From Sphingomonadaceae bacterium (GTDB lineage: Bacteria > Pseudomonadota > Alphaproteobacteria > Sphingomonadales > Sphingomonadaceae): a DNA stretch of 37,472 nt. Shown in pieces: positions 7,532 to 15,815 of the stretch (its first letter is position 1; the number at the start of each line of letters is the position of its first letter). The notes under the pieces were generated by a model, which was not told the DNA's origin, did not search any database, and worked only from the letters and a program-made list of their open reading frames with translations. The DNA is taken from positions 1 through 37,472 of the forward strand of contig JANYEY010000008.1 of assembly GCA_025359685.1 (NCBI GenBank), read 5' to 3'. The position numbers and the translations under genes were made by a program.

Positions 7532-10393
7532 ATGAATTCACGCAAAGCGCTGTTCGCCCTTTCGATTTCCGCCCTTGCCCTGGCCGCTTGCGCCCCGCGC
7601 ACCGGCCATCTGGCGAGCATCTCCGCCTCGCCGCCGCCATGGACTTCGGCCCAAAACGACGTGCCGCTTGATCCCGGCTACCGGCTGGGCGTGCTGCCCA
7701 ACGGCATGCGCTATGTCATTCGCAGCAACGCCCAGCCCAAGGGCACGGCGCTGGTCCGGATGCAGGTCGATGCGGGATCGCTGGACGAGCACGACGATGA
7801 ACGCGGCTATGCCCACTATGTCGAGCACATGGCCTTCAACGGCAGCACTCACGTGCCCGAGGGCGAGATGGTCAAACTGCTCGAGCGCGACGGGCTGGCC
7901 TTCGGCGCGGATACCAACGCCTCGACCGATTACCAGCACACCACCTACAAGCTCGATCTGCCGCGCAACGATCCCAAGTTGCTCGATACCGCGCTGATGC
8001 TGATGCGCGAGACCGCCAGCGATCTGTCCTTCACTCCCGATGCAGTAAACCGCGAACGCGGCGTGGTGATGAGCGAAATGCGCGACCGCGGCGGGTATCA
8101 GATCAAGAATTACACGGACCAAGTCGCTTTCCTTCTGCCCGGTTCGCAAATGGACAAGCGCCTGCCGATCGGCACGCATGAATCTCTGGAAGGAGCGACG
8201 GCGGCGGGCATCAAAGGCTTCTGGGCGCGCGAATATGTGCCCGCCCACGTCACCGTGCTGGTGGTCGGCGATTTCGACCCGGCGCTGGTCGAGGCGAAAA
8301 TCCGCGAACGATTCGTCGATTGGCAAGCCGCCCCCGGCGAACCCCTGGCCAAAGCTGGGCCGATGACGCTCAAGGCCAAGGGTCAGGCTGATGTCTACAT
8401 CGATCCGGCGCTATCCGAACGGGTCACGGTCACCCGCAAGGGCCAGTGGCTGGTCGAGCCCGACAATGTGGCCCAGCGGCGCGAGAACCTGCTGCGCCAG
8501 GTCGGCTATGCCATCATCAACCGGCGCCTGCTGCGCCGCACGCGCGAGGCCGATGCCCCGTTCCGCAGCAGCTCCTTCGGAACCGATGACCTGTTCAAGG
8601 AAGGCCGCGCGACCGAACTTTCGATCGATACGGTCGACGGCAAATGGCGCGCCGGACTGGTGGTGGCGGGCCAGGAATACCGCCGAGCGCTGACCTATGG
8701 CTTCACCCCGGAAGAAGTTGCCGAGCAACTTGCGATCATCCGTACAGCCGGCCGCAACCAAGCCGAGGCCGAGGGCACGCGCAGCAATGCCGCGCTGCTC
8801 GGCGCGGCGCTGGCCTTGGTCAACGACCAGCTGATGCCCGATACCCCGCGCCATTCGTTCGAGCGACTGGAGGCCTTCATTCCGCAGATCACGCCCGAAA
8901 ACGTACTCGCTGCCCTGAAGCGCGAAGTGGTGCCGCTCGACGCGCCGCTAATCCGCTTCCAGGGCCGGGTGCCGCCGGCTGATGGCGCCGCCGGCCTGCG
9001 CAGCGCGTGGGATCAGGCGATGCGTGCACCGATTGCGCCGCCCGGCCGCGCCACCGCCGGAAGCTTTGCCTACACTGACTTTGGCGCCGCCGGAAAGGTG
9101 GTCAGCGACCTGAACGAGCCGGCACTCGGCATCCGCGAGATCCGCTTTGCCAACGGGGTGCGATTGAACCTCAAGCGTACCGATCTCGCCAAGGATCAGG
9201 TGCTGGTTCAGGTTTCGATCGACGGCGGTAACCTGATCGCGACCCGCGACAATCCGCTTGCCACCAAGATGGTCCCGGTGCTCGGCCTCGGCGGACTGGG
9301 CAAGCACAGCAAAGACGAGCTCGATAGTCTGCTTGCCGGGCGGACGGTTTCGGCCAATTTCGCCCCTACCGAGGAAACCTTCGTGGCGGTCGCCGCAACC
9401 ACCCCGGCCGATCTGCAGCTTGAGCTCCAGCTCCTCGCCGCGCAGGTCACCGATCCGGGTTACCGCAAGGAAGGCGAGACGCTGTTCCGCCAGTCGATCA
9501 ACAACCTGTTTGCCTCGCTCCGCGCGACGCCGGGTTCGGCGCTGTCAGCGGATTACGGCGCGATCCTGTCGGACAGCGATCCGCGCTTCAGCCTTGGCAA
9601 TGTCGAGAACTATCGCCAGCTGTCGTTCAACAAGCTGCGCACCGACCTAGCCGACCGGTTCGCGCACGGTGCGATCGAAATCGGGCTGGTCGGCGATTTC
9701 GACGAGGGTGCGGCGATCGATCTGGTCGGGCGGACTTTCGGCGCGCTGCCCCAGCGCGAGACCGCTTTCCGGCCTTACGCAGACCGCCGCACCCGGACTT
9801 TTACCGCCAACCGCACGCCGCACGTGCTGCGCCACACCGGGCTCAAGGACCAGGCGCTGGTAACGCTCACCTGGCCGACGCGTGACGGCGAGGACCCGCT
9901 GGCCGAATTGCAGCTCGCGCTGCTGCAGCGGGTCACCCAGATCGAACTGACCGATGACCTGCGCGAAAAGCTGGGCAAGGCCTATTCGCCCGGGGTGAGC
10001 AATTCCGCCTCGCGGACGTATCGCGGGTACGGTAGTTTCGCGCTTAACGCCTCGGTCGATGTCGGCGAAGTGGGCGCAACCCGGCAGGCGATGGCGGCGA
10101 CGATCGCCGGCCTGCGCTCGGCCCCGGTCAGCGATGATGTGCTGCTGCGCGCCCGCGCACCGATGCTGGAAGCCTATGACAACGCGCTCAAGACCAATGC
10201 CGGCTGGCTGACCTTGGTCGACCGCGCCCAGACCGAGCCCGACCGGATCGAGCGCTTCGTGCACGGCAAGGAGCGGCTCCAGGCAATTACCGCCAAGGAC
10301 CTTCAGATGTTGGCCCGGCAGTACCTGACACCGAACGGCGCGGTGGATGTGACCGTGCTGCCCGAAGGGATCGATCCGCCCCCGGCGAAGTAA
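7532..10393 (+). CDS. M16 family zinc metalloprotease, lipoprotein
   Basis: Large envelope protease of the insulinase/pitrilysin family, 953 residues. The start at 7532 gives a lipoprotein signal peptide with lipobox LAAC (Cys20), so it is probably anchored in a membrane facing the periplasm. The inverted zinc motif is HYVEH (H95, E98, H99), and the downstream glutamates E175 and E182 in NRERGVVMSEM fit the remaining catalytic and zinc-ligand positions. A second M16-like half (residues about 500-950) has no HxxEH and should be the inactive partner domain, as usual in two-domain family members such as PqqL. The frame stays open upstream into the DUF924 gene, but the lipoprotein signal defines the real start. 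Substrate unknown; PQQ synthesis is not supported by any neighbour. Confidence 0.93.
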   Translation: MNSRKALFALSISALALAACAPRTGHLASISASPPPWTSAQNDVPLDPGYRLGVLPNGMRYVIRSNAQPKGTALVRMQVDAGSLDEHDDERGYAHYVEHMAFNGSTHVPEGEMVKLLERDGLAFGADTNASTDYQHTTYKLDLPRNDPKLLDTALMLMRETASDLSFTPDAVNRERGVVMSEMRDRGGYQIKNYTDQVAFLLPGSQMDKRLPIGTHESLEGATAAGIKGFWAREYVPAHVTVLVVGDFDPALVEAKIRERFVDWQAAPGEPLAKAGPMTLKAKGQADVYIDPALSERVTVTRKGQWLVEPDNVAQRRENLLRQVGYAIINRRLLRRTREADAPFRSSSFGTDDLFKEGRATELSIDTVDGKWRAGLVVAGQEYRRALTYGFTPEEVAEQLAIIRTAGRNQAEAEGTRSNAALLGAALALVNDQLMPDTPRHSFERLEAFIPQITPENVLAALKREVVPLDAPLIRFQGRVPPADGAAGLRSAWDQAMRAPIAPPGRATAGSFAYTDFGAAGKVVSDLNEPALGIREIRFANGVRLNLKRTDLAKDQVLVQVSIDGGNLIATRDNPLATKMVPVLGLGGLGKHSKDELDSLLAGRTVSANFAPTEETFVAVAATTPADLQLELQLLAAQVTDPGYRKEGETLFRQSINNLFASLRATPGSALSADYGAILSDSDPRFSLGNVENYRQLSFNKLRTDLADRFAHGAIEIGLVGDFDEGAAIDLVGRTFGALPQRETAFRPYADRRTRTFTANRTPHVLRHTGLKDQALVTLTWPTRDGEDPLAELQLALLQRVTQIELTDDLREKLGKAYSPGVSNSASRTYRGYGSFALNASVDVGEVGATRQAMAATIAGLRSAPVSDDVLLRARAPMLEAYDNALKTNAGWLTLVDRAQTEPDRIERFVHGKERLQAITAKDLQMLARQYLTPNGAVDVTVLPEGIDPPPAK

Positions 10394-10413
10394 TTCGCTG
10401 CCGCAGCGCCGCC

Positions 10414-10449
10414 AAAAAAACGGGCGGGAGAGCCGAAGCTCCCCCGCCC
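10414..10449 (-). terminator. rho-independent terminator of TonB receptor 2
   Basis: GGGCGGG (10422-10428) pairs with CCCGCCC (10443-10449). After one A-C mismatch the stem continues with GAG/CTC around a six-base loop. The seven-A run at 10414-10420 becomes a T-run right after the hairpin on the minus strand. It sits 32 bp past the receptor stop, between convergent genes. Confidence 0.85.
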
Positions 10450-10480
10450 ATCAGGGTGGAAGGGTTGGAAGGATAAACCC

Positions 10481-13174
10481 TTAGAACTTGACCGAAGCGT
10501 CAACCCCGAAGGTGCGCGCAACGTTGAAGTTGCCGTAGTCGCCCAGGATGTTGCTCACGTTGCCGATAGCGACCACATTGGGAACACCGGTCACCGGGGA
10601 GGTCTGGACAGCCGGAATGCTGTTCGACGGATCGCGGCGATAGACGTGCTGTTCGTCGAACAGGTTGCGGCCCCATACGCTCAGGTTGAACTTGGCAGCG
10701 CCGCCGCCGAGGCCAATGTCGAGCAGCGAGATGCGGCCATTGACGATGAACGAGCTGTCCGCCTTGGTTGCGAACTGATCGAACGACTGGGTCGCATCGG
10801 CATAGTTCGCATCGAGGTGGAATTTCACGCGGGTGTCGCCCGAAACCGGAACTTCGTAGTCAATGGTGCCAGCCGCCGCGTTACGCGGAGTGAACACGAT
10901 GTAGAACTTCTGCAGCGCCGTCGTGCTGTTAAGCGCTTGCCCCGCAGAAACGCAGGCCGTCGAAGGTGTGGCAACGCCCGTGCAGAACGCGGTGTAGGTC
11001 ACGCTCACCAGCGGAATGTCGGTGTAGGTGTAGGCATAGGACAGGCCCATCGTCAGCCCTTGGGCTGGCTTGAGCGTCAGGTCGGCCTCGATCCCGCGGA
11101 TCTTGGTGGTGCCAGGCGCATTGAACGTCACCAGGTTGTTGAAGTTGCCGGTTGCGGTCGGCTGGATGGTGCTCAGATCGACCTGGCTGCCGTTACGATC
11201 CATGATGTACGCGGCCAAGTTGAACCGGGCGCGATGATCCCAGAAGTCGGCCTTCATGCCCACTTCGTAGCTCTTGACGTCTTCAGGGTTGAAGGCCTGG
11301 TAGTTCGAGGTGCGCGAGCTCGCCCCGCCAGCGCGGTAGCCCGAAGCATACTTGGCATAGACGTGAACGGTATCGCTCACGTCATAGGCGATCGTCGCGG
11401 TCGGGTTGAAGCGGGTCCACTTCTTGTCGAGTGGGACGTAGCCGTTCGTGACCAGGATCGCGGCGTTGGCCGGATTCCGGTAGTCGATGTTGCGCGAAAC
11501 GATCAGCGCGCCCTTCTTGTTGTCTTCGGTGTAACGGCCGCCAACGGTGAGGTGCAGCGCTTCGGTAGCGTTCCAGGTGACCTGACCGTAAGCAGCATAG
11601 CTCTTCGAGAACACTTCCGAGGCGCGGTCAATGTTGCAGCCTTGGACAGCGACACCGATGAAGTTAGAAGCAGTTGCCGGGTTCGTGGAAAGGCAGAACG
11701 GGATCGGCGCATAAGTCGCTTGGGTCGCGCTGACATAAGTTGCGCCCATCGAGTTCGGCGTCGCGGCATCGTCGCTGACGTGCTCGTTGAAGTAGTAGAG
11801 ACCCGCGACGTAATCGACCGGACCGATCGAGCCCACGGCCTGGAATTCTTGGCTGAACTGGCGCTGGTGCAGGTCGGCAAGGCTATAGCGGCTGAACGCG
11901 CAGTTGGCCCCGGCGCAGGCGGAGGTGTAGCTGATCAGCGGAACGCGGTGATAACCGCCCGAATTGTCCCACTGCTCCACGTCGACGCCGCGCCATGCGG
12001 TGATCGACCGCAGCTCGATTTCCGGCGAGACCTTCCACTTGAAGGTGTTGGTGAAACCATGGGTCTTGTCGACGCTGAGATTCTGCGGCACGCCGATGTC
12101 GGCAACCCGCTGCAACGTGATACCGTTTACCACAACACCCGGCGGCAGCGCCTTGATCGTGCCCTGGGTGCCGGTGAAGGCGGTGCCGGGGGTGGTGCAG
12201 GTGCTGCCCGCCGGGATCGCCAGCGGAGCCAGGTTGGTCCCGCCGCTTAGGCAATTGTTCGGATTGTAGTTGAGCAGCTGGCTGTAGAACGGCGTGTTCT
12301 CATCCTTGGCGACATCGTAGGAGAAATCGGTGGTGATGTTGTCGGTCGGCTTCCAGCGAACCGCGACGCGGCCGCCCTTACGATTGTAGTAGCCCCAGCC
12401 GGCCTGGCCGGCGAGCGGGTTCTGGGTGAGCGCATCCTGATGCGAGATCACCCCGTCGAGCTTGATCGAGAAACCGGCGGTTTCCGGCAGGTCGAGGTGA
12501 ACCGCGCCGTTGTAAGCGCCGATGTTGCCGATGCCGCCTTCGATCCGGCCGCCGAACTTGCCCGAAGGGGCCTTGCTGACCATCGACAGCGCGCCGCCTT
12601 CAGTGTTGCGGCCGAACAGAGTGCCCTGCGGACCCTTAAGCACTTCGATCCGCTCAACGTCGAACAGCGCGGTGTTGAGGCCATGCTGGCGGCCAAGGTA
12701 GACCCCGTCGATATAGATGCCGACGCCCTGCTCACGCGCGGGCTGGTTGGCGTCCAGCGGCACGATCCCGCGGATGCCGATGGTCAGGGCCGACTGGCGC
12801 GCTTCGAACGTCGCAACGCGCAGGCTCGGCACGCCGCCGTCGGCGAGATCGAGCAAGCTTTGCACCTTGCGTTCGCGGATCGTATCGGCGCCCATCACCG
12901 AGATCGAGATCGGGGTGCGCTGGAGGTTGGTCTCGCGCTTGGTCGCGGTGACGATGATTTCGGTCAGGCCTTCGGTCGGCCCGGCATCGGCCGCCGCTTC
13001 GGGCGAGGCATCGCCTGCGCTGGTGCCGCTCTGGTCGCCGGCCGGATCGGCAGCCCCGTCAACGGTTACGGAATCGGCGGAAATGGTCATCGCTGCCTGG
13101 GCTGCTCCGGCGTGGCCGAGCACAGTGGCCAGCGCGAGCAAGGATGCAGTCGAGCGGGTGGAAAGGCGGATCAT
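10481..13174 (-). CDS. TonB-dependent outer-membrane receptor 2
   Basis: Outer-membrane receptor of 897 residues for an unidentified ligand. The start at 13174 (MIRLSTRSTA) is preceded by a GGGGAA ribosome site and yields a signal peptide ending at AQA-A. A low-complexity linker rich in Ala, Gly and Asp precedes the TonB-box-like EIIVTATKRE. The plug contains GVGIYIDGVYLGRQ, VERIEVLKGPQGTLFGRNTEGG and LSMVSKAPSG, a pattern common in the very numerous sphingomonad receptors. The barrel ends in FGVDASVKF. An intrinsic terminator follows. It shares little beyond family motifs with receptor 1 at 3117-5906. No transporter or catabolic gene lies beside it, so the ligand cannot be inferred. Confidence 0.93.
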   Translation of the reverse strand: MIRLSTRSTASLLALATVLGHAGAAQAAMTISADSVTVDGAADPAGDQSGTSAGDASPEAAADAGPTEGLTEIIVTATKRETNLQRTPISISVMGADTIRERKVQSLLDLADGGVPSLRVATFEARQSALTIGIRGIVPLDANQPAREQGVGIYIDGVYLGRQHGLNTALFDVERIEVLKGPQGTLFGRNTEGGALSMVSKAPSGKFGGRIEGGIGNIGAYNGAVHLDLPETAGFSIKLDGVISHQDALTQNPLAGQAGWGYYNRKGGRVAVRWKPTDNITTDFSYDVAKDENTPFYSQLLNYNPNNCLSGGTNLAPLAIPAGSTCTTPGTAFTGTQGTIKALPPGVVVNGITLQRVADIGVPQNLSVDKTHGFTNTFKWKVSPEIELRSITAWRGVDVEQWDNSGGYHRVPLISYTSACAGANCAFSRYSLADLHQRQFSQEFQAVGSIGPVDYVAGLYYFNEHVSDDAATPNSMGATYVSATQATYAPIPFCLSTNPATASNFIGVAVQGCNIDRASEVFSKSYAAYGQVTWNATEALHLTVGGRYTEDNKKGALIVSRNIDYRNPANAAILVTNGYVPLDKKWTRFNPTATIAYDVSDTVHVYAKYASGYRAGGASSRTSNYQAFNPEDVKSYEVGMKADFWDHRARFNLAAYIMDRNGSQVDLSTIQPTATGNFNNLVTFNAPGTTKIRGIEADLTLKPAQGLTMGLSYAYTYTDIPLVSVTYTAFCTGVATPSTACVSAGQALNSTTALQKFYIVFTPRNAAAGTIDYEVPVSGDTRVKFHLDANYADATQSFDQFATKADSSFIVNGRISLLDIGLGGGAAKFNLSVWGRNLFDEQHVYRRDPSNSIPAVQTSPVTGVPNVVAIGNVSNILGDYGNFNVARTFGVDASVKF

Positions 13175-13350
13175 CTGGGAATTCCCCTGAACGGTTGAGA
13201 CGTGTTGTCCGACGCCGTCAGGGTGCGAATCCGAATCGTCCCCTGCGGCCTCACCGCCGCCACTAGGGGTGTCATGTGTCGCTTGTGCGTAGGAACGGCG
13301 ACAAAATGATGACAGCAATATGTCACCAACGCAGCGCCGATTGCGGAATG

Positions 13351-13890
13351 CTATTCGATGTGTGCTGAACTCATCATGGCAAGCCACTGCCCGCGCTCGG
13401 TTTCATCGAGGCTAGTCTTGGCCAGCACCGCCAGCAGAAACAGCGAGCGCTTGTTGCCCACGATCCGGTACAAGGCAATTTGCGGGTAGCCCGGCGGACA
13501 CCCGGTCGAGCGGCGTTCGTAAGTGGCCGAGTTTTCTTCGCGAGCAAGCTCGGTAAAGATGCTTGCGCACTTGGCCTGGGCTTCGCGCTGCAATTCCCCC
13601 GCCCAATCGGCCGCGCTCCGGACTTTTCCCTGCGGCGTACGGGCAATGATCACAAGGGCTTCGGTCCAATCCTTGGCCGATCTGCCCCGGATCGCGATCA
13701 GGTCGACCACGTTCTTCGGGTTCGAGGCATTGAAGTCGACCATGGCGGCATCGCCGCTATCGAGCACCGCCTTCAGCGCGGGCACCATCCGATGGTCAAA
13801 GGTCAGCTTGTCGGCCAGCGCCGGCGTGGCGATCAAGGCCAGACCCACGAACAGGGCCACTCTGCGCGCATAGTTCAGGAACAACCGCAT
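13351..13890 (-). CDS. small exported protein of unknown function
   Basis: Predicted periplasmic protein of 179 residues that I do not recognise. The start at 13890 (MRLFLNYARR) gives a clean signal peptide with a hydrophobic core VALFVGLALIATPALA and cleavage before DKL. The longer frame to 13983 would bury the signal and is rejected. The mature part is mixed alpha/beta without obvious metal or catalytic motifs; two cysteines (KCASIF and STGCPPGY) could pair. The sequence SATYERRSTGCPPGYPQIALYRIVGN suggests a compact beta domain. It lies upstream of TonB receptor 2 on the same strand with a 176-bp gap and is divergent from the response regulator gene. Confidence 0.7.
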   Translation of the reverse strand: MRLFLNYARRVALFVGLALIATPALADKLTFDHRMVPALKAVLDSGDAAMVDFNASNPKNVVDLIAIRGRSAKDWTEALVIIARTPQGKVRSAADWAGELQREAQAKCASIFTELAREENSATYERRSTGCPPGYPQIALYRIVGNKRSLFLLAVLAKTSLDETERGQWLAMMSSAHIE

Positions 13891-14017
13891 TGTTGCAGCA
13901 TAAGCCGCGCGGCGCGTAGATTCACGACTTTTTATGTGACAGCCATGCGACAATTCCGGTTTGAACATCGGACATCTCCGCAACGTGTTTCGGACAAAAA
14001 CACGACCGTATTGTGGT

Positions 14018-14050
14018 TGTCACACATCCATCATCAAACTGTCACCTCAA
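14018..14050 (+). promoter_or_regulatory. candidate OmpR/PhoB-type tandem 11-bp box
   Basis: TGTCAC occurs at 14018-14023 and again at 14040-14045, exactly 22 bp apart, with a partly matching CATCAT in phase at 14029-14034. Three 11-bp units match the direct-repeat layout bound by OmpR/PhoB-type winged-helix regulators. The box lies just upstream of such a regulator gene, which would allow autoregulation. Confidence 0.4.
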
Positions 14051-14092
14051 CAGGGCAGGGACGGAGTGTCTGATCATTTTCAAATTATTGCC

Positions 14093-14770
14093 ATGCCCCA
14101 TTTGACCACACTCTTGATCACCTCACCGCCTCCCGGCCTGCTTGCCGACATCGCGCGTCAGCGTCCCGCGTGGAACCTGTTGCCGCTTGGCGACCAGCCG
14201 CCGCCGCAAGTCCCGCAAGGCAAGGTCTGGGGCTTTGTCGACTGGCTGTGCCCGACCATGTCCGGGCTTGAGCTGTGCCGCCGCCTGCGCGAGGCCGAGG
14301 CGACTCGCCACGCGCACCTCACCATGGTGCTGGAAGAACCCAATCAGGAAGCGCGGCGACGCGCGCTGCTGGCCGGGGCCGACGACTATCTGGTCGGTCC
14401 GCTCGACGCGGTGCGCCTGCTCGAACGGATCGACAGCCTGGGGGACAAAGATGCGCCGACGCGGGTGCAGTTGGTCCACGGCGCGATCACTATCGATCCC
14501 GCCGCACACCAGGTCCGTATTCACAGTAAGCCGGTGCCGATGCGGCCCAACGAATTCCGCCTGCTGGTCCATTTCATGGAACACCCCGACCAGGTCTTCA
14601 GCCGCGCCGCGCTGATCGACCGGCTGGGCAAGGACGAGGACGCGCTTGATGAGCGTACCGTCGATGTCTGGGTCGGCCGCTTGCGCCGCAGCCTCACCGC
14701 GCACGGCGTGCCCGATCCGCTGCGCACGGTGCGCTCGCTCGGTTATGTGCTGGATTCGGTGGAGAGCTGA
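14093..14770 (+). CDS. OmpR-family response regulator with degenerate receiver
   Basis: DNA-binding regulator of 225 residues from the ATG. An in-frame GTG at 14066 with AGGGA nearby is an equally possible start and would add nine residues. The N-terminal receiver keeps the phospho-acceptor region as VDWLCPTMSGLEL (D50). It lacks the acidic pair after the first strand (LLITSPPPG), and the conserved lysine near DDYLVGP is replaced by glycine (G102). The C-terminal winged helix (about 128-222) is intact, with the recognition-helix region ERTVDVWVGRLRRSL and a closing wing RTVRSLGYVLD. No histidine kinase gene is adjacent. The missing residues suggest control that does not depend on ordinary phosphorylation. 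Possible target sites lie immediately upstream. Confidence 0.88.
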   Translation: MPHLTTLLITSPPPGLLADIARQRPAWNLLPLGDQPPPQVPQGKVWGFVDWLCPTMSGLELCRRLREAEATRHAHLTMVLEEPNQEARRRALLAGADDYLVGPLDAVRLLERIDSLGDKDAPTRVQLVHGAITIDPAAHQVRIHSKPVPMRPNEFRLLVHFMEHPDQVFSRAALIDRLGKDEDALDERTVDVWVGRLRRSLTAHGVPDPLRTVRSLGYVLDSVES

Positions 14771-14786
14771 GTTGGGCCTGGGCATG

Positions 14787-14829
14787 GGCGCTTGAAGTAA
14801 GCGCCGTCACCCGGCATAGGCGCGGGTGA
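14787..14829 (+). promoter_or_regulatory. two tandem hairpins upstream of purS
   Basis: GGCGCTT/AAGCGCC (14787-14793 with 14799-14805) is a perfect 7-bp stem with a 5-base loop. One base later, TCACCCG/CGGGTGA (14807-14813 with 14823-14829) forms a second 7-bp stem. The first may end the regulator transcript; the second lies 28 bp before the purS start. Neither is followed by a clear T-run. Confidence 0.4.
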
Positions 14830-14857
14830 ATCCTCCCAGCCAAAAAGGATCGCCGCC

Positions 14858-15106
14858 ATGAAGGTTCGCGTCATCATCAGCCTCAAGAACGGGGTGCTCG
14901 ATCCGCAGGGCCGGGCCATCCATCATGCCATCGAAGGGCTTGGCATCCACGGCGTGCAGGATGTCCGCGCGGGCAAGGTGATTGAGCTTGAGGTCGATGC
15001 CAGCGTGACCGATGCCGATCTTGAAACGATGTGCAAGCAGCTGCTCGCCAACACGGTGATCGAGAATTACCGGATCGAACGGATGGCTGCGGCGGAGACG
15101 GTCTGA
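14858..15106 (+). CDS. purS: phosphoribosylformylglycinamidine synthase subunit PurS
   Basis: Small bridging subunit (82 residues) of the three-part FGAM synthase found in alphaproteobacteria, Gram-positives and archaea. It helps channel ammonia from PurQ to PurL in the fourth step of purine synthesis. The N-terminus [18 protein letters not shown] and the following [23 protein letters not shown] match the family well. AAAAAGGA lies upstream of the ATG. The stop overlaps the purQ start as ATGA, giving tight coupling and equal synthesis of the two subunits. purL is not in the window. Confidence 0.96.
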   Translation: MKVRVIISLKNGVLDPQGRAIHHAIEGLGIHGVQDVRAGKVIELEVDASVTDADLETMCKQLLANTVIENYRIERMAAAETV

Positions 15107-15786
15107 TGAGCGCCTTTCGCTCGGCCGTCATCACTTTCCCCGGCTCGAACTGCGACCGCGACATGGCGGTGGCGCTGGAACAGATCTGCGGCGGCGAAGT
15201 TCACCGGGTATGGCACGGCGACGCCGCCCTGCCCGATCGGCTCGATTTCATCGCACTACCCGGCGGCTTTTCCTACGGCGACTACTTGCGTTCCGGCGCG
15301 ATGGCGGCGCGCAGTCCGATCATGCAGGCGGTGATCGATGCGGCAGGCCGCGGTGTTCCGGTGCTTGGGGTGTGCAACGGGTTCCAGGTGCTAACTGAAG
15401 CGGGGCTTCTGCCCGGCGCGCTGCTGCGCAATGCGGGCATGAATTTCGTCTGCCGCGAAGTGGCGCTGACGGTCGAGACCAGCCAGAGCCTGTTTACCGC
15501 CGGTTATAGCCAGGGCCAGGAGATCACGATCCCGGTTGCGCATCATGATGGCAACTATTTTGCCGACGCCGCTACGCTTGACCGGATTGAAGGCGAAGGC
15601 CGCGTCGCCTTCCGGTATGCCGAGGAGGTCAACGGATCGGCGCGGCAGATCGCCGGAGTTCTTAACGCGGCGGGCAACGTACTGGGCATGATGCCGCATC
15701 CCGAACGGATGATCGAGCCCGCGCAAGGCGGCAGCGATGGCCGCGCGCTGTTTGAAAGTGTGGTGAAGGGCTTGGTCGCCGCATAA
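15106..15786 (+). CDS. purQ: phosphoribosylformylglycinamidine synthase glutaminase subunit PurQ
   Basis: Class I glutamine amidotransferase subunit (226 residues) that releases ammonia for FGAM synthesis by PurL with PurS. The nucleophile is C90 in [12 protein letters not shown], and the other triad residues are H198 and E200 in MMPHPERM. The N-terminus [13 protein letters not shown] is typical. The ATG overlaps the purS TGA, so the pair is translationally coupled. The gene ends the plus-strand unit and converges on the GGDEF-EAL gene. Confidence 0.97.
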   Translation: MSAFRSAVITFPGSNCDRDMAVALEQICGGEVHRVWHGDAALPDRLDFIALPGGFSYGDYLRSGAMAARSPIMQAVIDAAGRGVPVLGVCNGFQVLTEAGLLPGALLRNAGMNFVCREVALTVETSQSLFTAGYSQGQEITIPVAHHDGNYFADAATLDRIEGEGRVAFRYAEEVNGSARQIAGVLNAAGNVLGMMPHPERMIEPAQGGSDGRALFESVVKGLVAA

Positions 15787-15792
15787 ACCTCA

Positions 15793-15810
15793 TCCCGGAT
15801 ACAACCGGGA
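15793..15810. terminator. small hairpin between convergent purQ and GGDEF-EAL genes
   Basis: TCCCGG and CCGGGA form a 6-bp stem around the loop ATACAA in the 29-bp gap between the two stops. There is no T-run on either strand, so it may be only a weak shared terminator. Confidence 0.3.
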
Positions 15811-15815
15811 CCGGT

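Noticed and set aside
10646..12250. 534-codon open frame on the plus strand
   Set aside because: It is fully antisense to TonB receptor 2, whose product has clear motifs. Long antisense frames are expected at this GC content, and its translation shows no family features.
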